From the NCBI GenBank assembly GCA_003339415.1, contig PDHQ01000395.1:1-27575 (forward strand): DNA of 27,575 bases, read 5' to 3'. This document shows positions 1 through 8,131 of the stretch, piece after piece (position 1 is the stretch's first letter; every line of letters starts with the position of its first letter). The DNA is from Ophiocordyceps camponoti-saundersi (nom. inval.) (taxonomy: Eukaryota > Ascomycota > Sordariomycetes > Hypocreales > Ophiocordycipitaceae). Made by a program: the position numbers and the translations under genes. The notes under the pieces are model-generated. The model was not told the DNA's origin. It saw only the letters and a list, made by a program, of their open reading frames with translations, and made no database searches.

Positions 1-9
1 TAGCTCTCC
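1..9 (-). tRNA. trnS: possible 5' end of tRNA-Ser (cut by window edge)
   Basis: Only about nine bases are visible. On the minus strand they read GGAGAGCTA, a plausible start for a serine tRNA acceptor stem and D-arm junction. In Pezizomycotina with this gene order, trnS follows trnY and trnD, which is the main reason for the call. No cloverleaf can be checked, so this is inference from position. Confidence 0.3.
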
Positions 10-51
10 TACTGAGTCGGGAGTAAAGCTTAGCAGAGCTATTTATCCGAG

Positions 52-124
52 CGAATTAGAAGGGTCTCGAACCCCCATCTCTTTCCGTGACAAGGAAATT
101 CTTTACCAATTAAGCTACTAATTC
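52..124 (-). tRNA. trnD: tRNA-Asp (GTC)
   Basis: The minus strand folds as a cloverleaf. The acceptor stem is GAATTAG (124-118) pairing with CTAATTC (59-53). An anticodon arm has stem TTTCC/GGAAA around a loop TTGTCAC with anticodon GTC. The T-arm has GGGGTTCGAGACCC-type pairing. The gene sits seven bases downstream of trnY, as expected in a processed tRNA cluster after rns. The 3' CCA is not encoded, as usual for mitochondrial tRNAs. Confidence 0.9.
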
Positions 125-131
125 TAGTAAT

Positions 132-214
132 AGGAGACAAGAGATTCGAACTCTTAAAAGCTATAGCTATTGAGTTTACAGCTCAACCCTTCTTACCAAT
201 AAAGGAACCCTCCT
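132..214 (-). tRNA. trnY: tRNA-Tyr (GTA), class II with long variable arm
   Basis: The minus strand has anticodon stem TTGAG/CTCAA around loop CTGTAAA, anticodon GTA. It is followed by an extended variable arm (TAGCTATAGC) and a T-arm with loop TTCGAAT. The acceptor AGGAGGG pairs with GTCTCCT allowing one G-T pair and one mismatch. A long variable arm is normal for fungal mitochondrial tRNA-Tyr. It lies about 50 bases downstream of the rns 3' end and upstream of trnD. Confidence 0.9.
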
Positions 215-1412
215 TTACATAATATAAATAAATTACTATTATGTTTGTTGTGTTATAGTTAAATTTAATCAATCCCGTGCAACTTCCACTACACGAACCG
301 TATTTCGACTTAACACTAATCAGTACCACGTACTCGTAGAACCCCAGGCTTAGGACAAAACCAGCACTGTCTTCTTTAAAAACCTGAGAAAGCAACCTTG
401 ATCCGCGAATACCTTTCAGCATGTGACGAGTGGTTAGTACCTATCTAAAGTTGGATTCACCGTGGCATGGTGATTCACGATTACTAGTAATTACTTATTC
501 ATGCAGCCAGTTTCAGGCTACAATCCTTTCTTGTATCCTGTTTTTTGAGATTAGCTTAAATTCGCATTTTTGCATCTCTTTGTCCAGGAAGATGCGGCAC
601 GTCGATAGCCCACAATATTAAGGCCACAATGACTTGTCTTGAACCCCTATTATCTCACACATGTAAAGGATCGAACATTTTATCGTTAATTTTAAAATAA
701 AATCAGGGATTTCGTTAATTTCATGGAAACCAAGGCTTGACAGCATTAACTAGAAACAGCCGTGCAACTCCTGTAACGTAAATTAATTTTACGTTATACA
801 AATTGTGGTAAGGTTTTTCGTGGATCATCGAATTAAACAGTCAAGATAGGTAGGTTCTCTCGAACTTTCCCCCTAAAAGAACCGTACGTGCAACTTTCAT
901 TGCATACGGCTCAAGCAAAATTTTTCTACAGGAGCCATCGCTCCTAACATAATTTAAGATATAATCCTACATACTATATTAATTATGTTAAATTTCACCC
1001 TTGTCAAGTCAGCTATATTAAGATATATAAATCTTAATAAATATATATATATATGTATTTATGGCTACTTCGTATGGCCATACTACAATTGTTATTAGAT
1101 ATAAATTTGGCACGCTCCTCTGGGGCACTAAGATAGACATATCTTAGATGCCAAATGCGCAGGACTTTTTACTTTTATATTTTTTTTAATTTTTACAGTG
1201 CCGAGCCGAATTTTATTGCCCAGCTATTTTTTTATGCGCATTTTCCCAGCATATTTTCCTGCTATGCAGGAAAATATGCTGGAAAATCTGCGTGGAAAAA
1301 AAATGTGGAAGGAGTCCTTCGCTGGCTACTTTGTAGAAAAAAATAGGATTTTAGGGCTCAGAGCCCTGGAATCTTATTCCCACCGCTCGGGACGGCACGG
1401 CACCGATTTTTA

Positions 1413-1433
1413 GAGCTGAATATTATTCAGCTC
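1413..1433. repeat. GAGCTGAATA palindrome family member
   Basis: A perfect 21-nt palindrome has arms GAGCTGAATA and TATTCAGCTC. Other full copies are at 4867-4887, 14123-14143, 20114-20134 and 20155-20175. Degenerate ones lie near 5635-5652 and 21650-21663. Most are flanked by (A/C)CCGATTTT(G)TA on the left and TACAAAA or TAAAAAT on the right. Confidence 0.9.
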
Positions 1434-1590
1434 TACAAAAATAGCCTACGGAGTGGTCCCCTAAAAAATCGAATTTTATTGTGTGCTATTTTCCGATTAA
1501 ATCGGAAAATTGCGTAGTTTTTCTTTAATATAAATATTAAATTTGTATTCTATTAAGCCCTTTTAGTATTCATAAAATTTTTTATTTCTA

Positions 1591-2690
1591 CTATTTTGGT
1601 CAACCCCTCTTTAGGGGCTGCATAGCTGCACATTTTCTATTAAATATTTTTGTATTTAAAAGAAAATTTAAATGACCCTTAATTAGCATTATTTCAAATA
1701 CTCTTAAAAAATCTTTACAGTCCTTTGATTTATGACCTATTAAAGGGTAGTTTTTTCAAAAAGGTACCAAATATTTTTTGATGTCATTAAACGATGTTAC
1801 TACAAAATCACAAGCATCTCCTGATTTTCTTGTTTCTATTCTACCTATTCCCTCTAGGTCGACCACCTCCCCTAATAATTTCGAAATATTTTCCAATAGT
1901 ACTTTATCTCTAGAATGCTGTGTAATTATAAATGCTAATTGAACAGCATAATTTAATTTAGATTTAGGCGAATTATATATTCTTACAAAAAAACATGATT
2001 CTCCTTCCATAAATCCTATTAATCAGTCCTTATTAGGAATACCTGTATCGATCCATAATCTAGTTGACGATTTGGATTTTTTGGCCAGCGGTAGCGCGGT
2101 GGGTGGGGTGCAACTTCGCCCCCCTAAAATCTACTCCTAAAAATTCCTTTTTTGTTTTATCAGAATTTTCTGTACCTAGATAGACATATCTAGATATAGA
2201 AAATCCGTCCGGAGGACGACAATCCATAATTCATTGATGCTTTTATATTTAATATTTCATCTAACCCCTCTCTTGTTAAATGTTTGCTTTCTTGCACTAT
2301 TTCTAATATTTTACACATTAATATAAAATCTACTCTCTTTTGTGTAAATAGAGGATATTTATTAAAGTGTGGTATAACATTGTTACTTAATACATCTAAA
2401 TTAGATACTCTTAATTTTAAGGTATTATCACTTTTATTAAAATATAAACTTTTGTCAATTACTAACACTTGTTTTATAATTTCTAATAATTGTTCATCTT
2501 TTTTATTTAAAGCTATTTCGAAATAAATTAGAACAGAGTAACCTATTATACTAGAGGCTTTTTTAACTAAAGTTACACCGAAACTACCTTCAGCATCTAC
2601 TAAGCCACTTACATATCAAGATAGCCCACTATCTATATTATTTTGTAGTGTAGGGGGTCTAACTAATTTTAATTTCCGGATGCTTTATTT
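1591..2690 (-). pseudogene. broken LAGLIDADG homing endonuclease of the rns group II intron
   Basis: With TGA read as Trp, two open segments in different frames each carry one LAGLIDADG motif. Segment 1 (about 2685-2190) includes SGLVDAEGSFGV and continues through a typical first domain (HFNKYPLFTQKRVDF, LTREGLDEILNIK), then stops at TAG 2192-2190. Segment 2 (about 2130-1591) begins in another frame. It carries DWLIGFMEGESCFFVRI and the second domain, including SRDKVLLENISKLLG and WKNYPLIGHKSKDCKDF. A double-motif enzyme of this family is one continuous chain of about 300 residues, so this copy is interrupted. The first stop lies inside a small palindrome (2176-2193). The N-terminus has no ATG and abuts a GC-rich hairpin. 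The last residues come from sequence shared with a dispersed repeat. Confidence 0.8.
2176..2193. repeat. short palindrome inside the endonuclease remnant
   Basis: CTAGATA and TATCTAG flank a GACA loop. The stop codon ending the first endonuclease segment lies in the right arm. Similar AT palindromes with a GACA or GATA centre occur at 1129-1145 and 6697-6713. Confidence 0.7.
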
Positions 2691-2713
2691 TGCCAGCTGC
2701 GCTGGCAAAATTT
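2689..2713. repeat. GC-rich hairpin upstream of endonuclease remnant
   Basis: ATTTTGCCAGC pairs with GCTGGCAAAAT across a TGC centre. It lies directly before the open segment that carries the first LAGLIDADG motif, so it may mark where the original N-terminus was lost. Confidence 0.7.
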
Positions 2714-4064
2714 AGCGCCTTATTAAAACATATAAAAATCTTTAAATAACTAGTTACTTGCTGCTGCTGGAATTTTTTATAGATTATCCATCTATAAAAA
2801 AAATACGTTTTAATTTAATATTTATGGGACTCAGACCAGAGTCCCTAAATTAAAACCTACTGCTGCAGCAAAATCTCTTAATATACAACAATTATATGAT
2901 ATATATATATATCTTTATCTATTATTTAGATTTACTTCAATTGAAATCCAAATAATGCATTTGCTTTTTAACAAATCCTCTCCCCTTTATCCAATATAAC
3001 AATTTCAACTCATGAAGTCTTATATGTTACCTCTTTAATATAAAATATATTACTGAAGACAAAGGGGTTACCAAGTTCAAATATTAGCACAATTTACGTA
3101 AGACTTAGGAAATAAGCTTTACTTCGATGGAAATATCGTTTTCTCTAATAGATTAGTATGTCGAACCTATTACTTTCCTTTATGGCCCGATTTTTTGTAT
3201 ATAGAATAAAAAATTCTTCCTATATTGGTGCACACTAAGTAGCACAATATCACCTACCAGGGGTGTTATGTGAAACTATCGAAGCGTCATTGCTAATTTC
3301 GCTTTCGCTTTCCATATCTTACTTACACTAGCTCCAGGTAATATAGAATAGTATCTATATTAACATTCCCATTTAAGAGAGGCTACATTATATTTACAGC
3401 TTCACACAAATCATTACTAATTTGCATGTGTAAATAGTGTTAGGTAGAGAAAAATACCAAACGGGATCACACCGTATTACTAATATTCGCTTCTTGTCGC
3501 ACACATACTTCACTACTGATGTTAGAAACGGTCTAGTGATTTCAGTTCCTGCGTTGCCACATTACTCTTGAGGTGGAATGCTTACACTTTCATTTATAGA
3601 CTAAAATACTCTAACCTATGGCATTCATCGTTGACTGCAAGGACTACTAGGGTCCCTAATCCTGTTCGTTATCAATGCCTTAGTCCTTCAACGTCAGTTT
3701 TTAATAAAAGGGTGCCTTCGCCTTCACCTCGTCTGACCCCGGTGTGACAAAATTTCATCTTTCTACCGTCCGTTCCCCCCTCTTCTTTAAAACTCTAGTC
3801 TAGTATTACATTATGGAATGATTACCTTGAGACCGCCTACGTACCCTTTAAACCTAATTAAGATGAATAATACTAGTCTGATACGTATTACCGCGACTGC
3901 TGGCACGTAATTTGTCAAGACGCTATTATATATACTGTCATTATCAATATATAAACAGAGCTTCATTCAACTTTGATTTAGTTATTTTTTGCCATATACA
4001 TATACCTTTGACTCGTATAATACAATACCCAACCAAAGCTCCTCCCAGACCCGGAAACTTTCCT

Positions 4065-4090
4065 AATCCCGGGACTAAGAGTCCCGGGAT
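4065..4090. repeat. perfect GC-rich palindrome within the rns exon
   Basis: TCCCGGGACTC and AGTCCCGGGA arms form a nearly perfect hairpin in the variable region upstream of the 530 loop. The same GGGACTAAGAGTCCC core recurs many times in spacers and introns of this window, for example 4917-4935, 13090-13105 and 18294-18306. It therefore looks like an inserted mobile repeat that stayed in the mature rRNA. Confidence 0.75.
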
Positions 4091-4540
4091 AAGAAGCCTC
4101 CCTTAACTCCGTTAGATAGTATCATACTAAAAAATTCACTTACCGCCCCTCAAAGTTGCCAGTTCAGCCGTTAGGCCATTGACCAAAATTCCCCACTGCT
4201 GTACATTTATGCAGAGGGTTTTTTTCATACCCAATGTGGTCGATCAACCTCCCAGCTTCGACTACGAGAATTTAGGCTAGTTAAGCCATCACCTTAACTA
4301 CTACCTATCTCGATGATATTTATTGTCCTCTTAAAGCGAGTTATTTTTTTTATATACCCATTTATTAATATGAAGGATTTACCTCCTCTTTAAGGCCGGC
4401 GAAAATATCTATATACTCACCTGTACACCACTCTTTAATTTGTTACTTTAATTACAAATTAATCGCGTTCGATTAGCATGTGTCAAGCACTTTAACAGTA
4501 TTCAATCAGAGCCATCACCAAACTCATATGTTTTGTTTTT

Positions 4541-4569
4541 GATGTAAATGATGTAGTTGCATTTACATC
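4541..4569. repeat. perfect hairpin just upstream of the rns 5' end
   Basis: GATGTAAATG and CATTTACATC form a 10-bp perfect stem with a 9-base loop. It lies only a few bases upstream of the estimated start of rns in transcription order. It could be a processing signal, but that is inference from position. Confidence 0.6.
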
Positions 4570-4797
4570 ACTATAAGTTCTAAACACCACCGCATTGTGT
4601 TGTGTTTGAATAAGGAAAGTCATAAACTATATAATGTCCAATTTTGTATACTGTTTCCCATAAAAAAGTCTTAATAGCTCGCTTTGTACACAACCGGAAG
4701 GAGGAGACAGGAAAGAGCTATTGCCCTAGTCTAGCTTTATGCTGCCAACTCGCAACTCTAGTAGTAGAGGTATTTTTACCCGTCCCACATATTTGGC

Positions 4798-5280
4798 GAC
4801 TTCTTATTTTGCTAGCGCGATATATCGCGGGACCACTTCACTTTGTGAGAGCGGGGCGTATTTTTAGAGCTGAATAATATTCAGCTCTAAAAATCGGTGC
4901 CCACTTCGTCTTCTAGGGGACTAAGAGTCCCTAGAAGTGGCGGACTAAAAAATTTGTCATAAAAAATTTTTATGCCGCTCTCCGCTCTATAGAAGTACCG
5001 CTCTCCTAGAAGTGGGCCCGCTAGAAAAATAAGCAAATATGCAGGAAGGTTTTCTAAAAAAACCGGGTTTTTATAGCGGGACTCTTAGTCCCCCGCGCAG
5101 AGCGGAGAGCTGCTGCTCTCTCTAATTTTCCCACTTATCTGGGCTGCTAATAGGAAAATAACGGCTAAAATTACGTTTTTATAATAATAAAAACTAGAGC
5201 TCTATAAAAAATTAATAATATTGCCTGCATATCATGTCATATCGCAGCACAAGGGAATAATATTCCCTGCGGGGGACCCG
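4798..5280 (+). repeat. long dispersed repeat R1, copy a
   Basis: This stretch matches 8775-9310 in the same order and orientation. It runs from GACTTCTTATTTTGCTAGCG to the AATAATATTCCCTGCGGGG end. Differences are mostly short indels and a longer middle section in the other copy. It contains the GAGCTGAATA palindrome (4867-4887), a GGGACTAAGAGTCCC hairpin and the A/T-run module at 4941-4980. Confidence 0.85.
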
Positions 5281-5741
5281 GACCCCCCCGCGCAGACTAT
5301 TGGTCCGGCTCTACTAAAAATACGGTTTTATTTATTAATTTTTTCTATATATATGACTTACTTTTTATATATTTTAAGATATGTGGGAGGTTTTGAAAAA
5401 CCGGATTTTTATAGCCCTAGCCTCTAGCCTCTAGCCTCTAGCCACTCCGTAGGGAGATTTATATATATATATATAATATATATAAATCGAATTTAGTAGA
5501 GGGACGGCACATTTTGGGAATATTTCCAAAAATACGGCGAGTCCCGAATTTTATTATAAAATAAAATTCCTAAAGCTTAATTTTTAGGGCCAACTTCACT
5601 TCTAGCTACCGATTTTTGGGGACTATTAGTCTCGAGCTGAATATTCTTCAGCCCGGGACTAATAGTCCCTCCGATCCGAAGGGGCACTTCTAGGGGACGT
5701 GAGAGTCCCTAGAAGTGGCGGCATAGAAATTTTTTACTCCG

Positions 5742-5853
5742 CTCTAGGAATTTATGGAATAAATTCGGTTATATTTATATATAAATATAACCCTCTACTC
5801 TAGGAATTTATGGAATAAATTCGGTTATATTTATATATAAATATAACCCTCTA
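5742..5853 (+). repeat. 56-bp tandem duplication
   Basis: Two adjacent copies, 5742-5797 and 5798-5853, appear identical by eye. Each holds a hairpin GGTTATATTTATA/TATAAATATAACC and ends in CCCTCTA. Confidence 0.85.
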
Positions 5854-6673
5854 CTCTACTAGAAGACGAAGTGGTCCCTAAAAAATACGCCCCACTATGG
5901 TATGGTTTGGTGTGGTATGTATGGTATGGTATGGCTGGCTGCTTCCCGGTATACCGGGAATACATTACTAGCTTGTTAGGTGGGAATAATATTCCCCCGA
6001 CATAAAAATGTGCCGCCATATCTTATTAAGATATCTGAAGTAACTTTAGATATCTTTTAAATATATAAAAGTAAGTCCGCGCTGCGCTGACCCGGTACGA
6101 CACATTTTGTAGGCCTTAGGCCTATGAAAATACGACCCGCGTTGCGGGTTCTATACCTTATCCGGGGATTAATCCCCCCCCCCCCTCTCGCCAAAGGCGA
6201 GAGCTGGGGATTAGAAGCCCTCTAGGAGAGAGCTGGCCAGCTCTGCTGCAGGAATAAAATCCCAGTTATGTCACCATATCCTGCTAGGTAGATAGCCTAT
6301 ACGAAAAGAAACAGAAAACCCTATGGCTATAGGTATATATCTAGACTTACAGCGCGCGACTTATAGCGCAACGAGATCGCCTAATAAAAAAAAAATAAAA
6401 CAGTTGAGATAATAAACTATCCACTGCTTTAAGTAACTAATTAATAATTTTAATATTTAATTATTAATTAATTGGGCAACTCAACTCCGCGAACAGTAGA
6501 GCTAGAGCTGCAGCAACTCGGGAATAATATACCCGGAAGGCGGCTGCTCTCTAAAAAAATAATACCTATAGAGCTGCCGCCTCCGTCTAAAATTCCTCGT
6601 GCTGCCGTGCTTACTTCTAGTAGGCTAAAAATTTTTTTAGCTTGGGAGCCCCTTATATTCCCACACAATACGA

Positions 6674-6743
6674 TTTATTTACATAAATTTGGCTTCTAAG
6701 ATAGATATATCTAAGATGCCAAATGTGCAGCTATGCTGCCCCT
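6674..6743 (+). repeat. 70-bp dispersed repeat R4, copy a
   Basis: The reverse complement of this segment matches 27293-27362 with one visible difference. It contains a CTAAGATA palindrome centre and a GCAGCTATGCTGC hairpin. Part of it also resembles 1613-1636 and 1104-1150. Confidence 0.8.
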
Positions 6744-7919
6744 TAAAAAAATTTTTAGCCTAAAATTCCCGCTAGAGGACTTAAAAAGTCCGGCTTCGCC
6801 GAGCTGCTAATTTTATTTATGTAAGGCAAATTTTCCCAGCCCCAGCAGCAGCCAGCCCCTTATCTGGGCTGGGCTGCTAATAGGAAAATAACGGCTAAAA
6901 TTACGTTTTTATAATAATAAAAACTAGTAGCAGAGTTACTGCGCTAGTTGCCGAGCTATAAATTCGGCAGATCTATCGATCACCCCTCCCTCTAGGAATT
7001 CTATTCCCGCCGGGAATATTATTCCCGCGCTCTAGCTCTACCGAGCTGGCGGGCTGGAGACTTCTAGTTTTTATTATTATTTTTTTTATGAATTCATATT
7101 ATATCATACCATATCATATCATATCTTTTTAATTATAGATTTAGTTTTATGGGGATAAAATTCTCCATAAAACTAAATCTATTAGATTTTTTATGCTAGC
7201 TCTAAGGTTCTCCGCCCTCTAGAGCTAGGCTAGTAGTAGTAGAGGTATTTACCGCATATTTTGCGACTTATAATCCCTTATCCCTTGTGCTGCCTGCGAA
7301 GTCCCAGAGGATGGACTTCTTATTTTTATCGTAGATAAAAATATGCACAAGGGATAAGGGCTACTGCAGCTCTACTCTGCTACAGCTCTCTGCAGAGAAG
7401 AGAGCTCTCTGCAGAGAAGAGAGCTGCTGCTATACTACTACTACTAGAGTTGCTGCGCCGCCATCTACAAAAAAAAATAATATAGATAATTTAAACTCTG
7501 TAAAAATTATTAAAAAAGAATTCATAAATAAAATTAGCAGCTCGGTATACCGCGACGACGGAGGGAGAGACTTTTAGTTCCACGGTGTAGCCCCCCCTAC
7601 CGGCCCTGGTCGCTTTTATATATATGTATGAATTTTTTTTTATTCATCATAAAAGCAAGGCGGAGCCCTAGAAGCGAGAAAATAAAACTAGCATAACTAA
7701 GCAGCTGTTTAATTAATTTCTATCTTACCTTTATAAATTTAATTATTCCCTTATAAGGTAAATTTAAGTGTCATATAATTTTCCTTGATTACTACTTACT
7801 ATCACTTATTGTTTTTTTTTTATTCTATTAATTGTTAGTAATTTTTGTAATTTATTTATTTTTTTTAGGAATTCATATCTTTTTGTGGAGATAGGGAGGG
7901 GCCAGAGTCCCGTCCCTGT

Positions 7920-8000
7920 AGCTCGGCGGAGCCGGAATTTTATTTCATAATAAAATTCGGTTTTATAAGTTTTTTTTTAACAATTAAAATAAAAAAACTA

Positions 8001-8040
<40 letters not shown>

Positions 8041-8050
8041 AAATAAAACC
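7920..8050 (+). repeat. inverted dispersed repeat R6, copy a
   Basis: Its reverse complement closely matches 19858-19975. Shared landmarks are a TATATA run, AATTGTTAAAAAAAACTTA on the reverse strand, and a GAATTTTATT hairpin. It ends about 80 bases past the atp6 stop. Confidence 0.7.
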
Positions 8051-8131
8051 CTCTACTACTAGAGGGGGTTAACCCGGGAGCAGGCAGCTAGTGCTGCTGG
8101 CTGAGAGCTGCTAGTGGCTGAGAAATAAAAA

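Larger units (their letters stand above)
840..3502 (-). mobile_element. group II intron in rns (mS952-type) with LAGLIDADG ORF remnant
   Basis: The intron starts with the group II consensus GTGCG (3502-3498) and ends ...CTTGAC (840). Near the 3' end is a textbook domain V: GAGCCGTATGC, then ATGAAAGTTGCACG, then TACGGTTC (about 911-878 on the minus strand). It is followed by a domain VI hairpin with a GAGA loop between GTTC and GAAC (about 859-848). The insertion point matches the mS952 site known from filamentous ascomycetes. There, group II introns carry a LAGLIDADG gene rather than a reverse transcriptase. I see no reverse transcriptase motifs here. The interior contains several palindromic repeats (for example 1413-1433 and 2689-2713). 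It is 2,663 nt long, and domains II-IV were not folded. Confidence 0.88.
264..4538 (-). rRNA. rns: mitochondrial small-subunit rRNA, two exons
   Basis: Exon 1 is about 4538-3503 and exon 2 is 839 to about 264, together roughly 1.6 kb, a normal fungal size. Universal landmarks on the minus strand, in order, are: the 5' end GAGTTTGGTGATGGCTC (about 4525), the 530 loop GTGCCAGCAGTCGCGGTAAT (about 3909-3890), the 790 loop GATTAGGGACCCTAGTAGTC (about 3664-3645), GTTTAATTCGATGA (about 838-825), and the decoding-site region with CACGGTGAAT and ACGGTTCGTGTAGTGG (about 300-285). Both termini are estimates. A group II intron interrupts the gene where exon ends GTATGT and TGTTTAATTCG join, equivalent to about position 952 of E. 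coli 16S. Exon 1 also carries a GC-rich palindrome in a variable region at 4065-4090. The gene heads the rns-trnY-trnD cluster. Confidence 0.95.
4539..8131. other. rns-atp6 spacer (3.6 kb), no gene, dense palindromic repeats
   Basis: I found no conserved protein, tRNA or rRNA on either strand. The spacer is a mosaic of AT-rich runs and GC-rich hairpins. It contains a perfect 10-bp stem at 4541-4569, the long repeat 4798-5280, a 56-bp tandem duplication at 5742-5853, and GGTAT-rich sequence at 5895-5935. Further on are a 70-bp dispersed repeat at 6674-6743, a CCCTTATCCC-type hairpin at 7273-7351, and a repeat at 7920-8050 that recurs inverted at 19858-19975. Short open frames here consist of these repeats and are not considered genes. 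Confidence 0.85.

Noticed and set aside
183..621. Open frames at 183-422 (minus) and 430-621 (plus)
   Set aside because: They overlap the conserved 3' domain of rns and part of trnY. The sequence is explained by rRNA landmarks.
1155..1413. Two overlapping plus-strand open frames
   Set aside because: They lie in the group II intron over palindromic repeat sequence. There are no protein features, and the translation changes with repeat content.
2284..2526. Plus-strand open frame
   Set aside because: It is antisense to the endonuclease remnant, which has recognisable LAGLIDADG motifs on the minus strand.
840..3502. Possible reverse transcriptase in the group II intron
   Set aside because: No YADD-type motif or long frame was seen. 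The only coding remnant is LAGLIDADG.
4539..8131. Possible extra tRNA or atp9-like gene in the long spacer
   Set aside because: Scanning both strands showed no cloverleaf and no conserved hydrophobic small protein.
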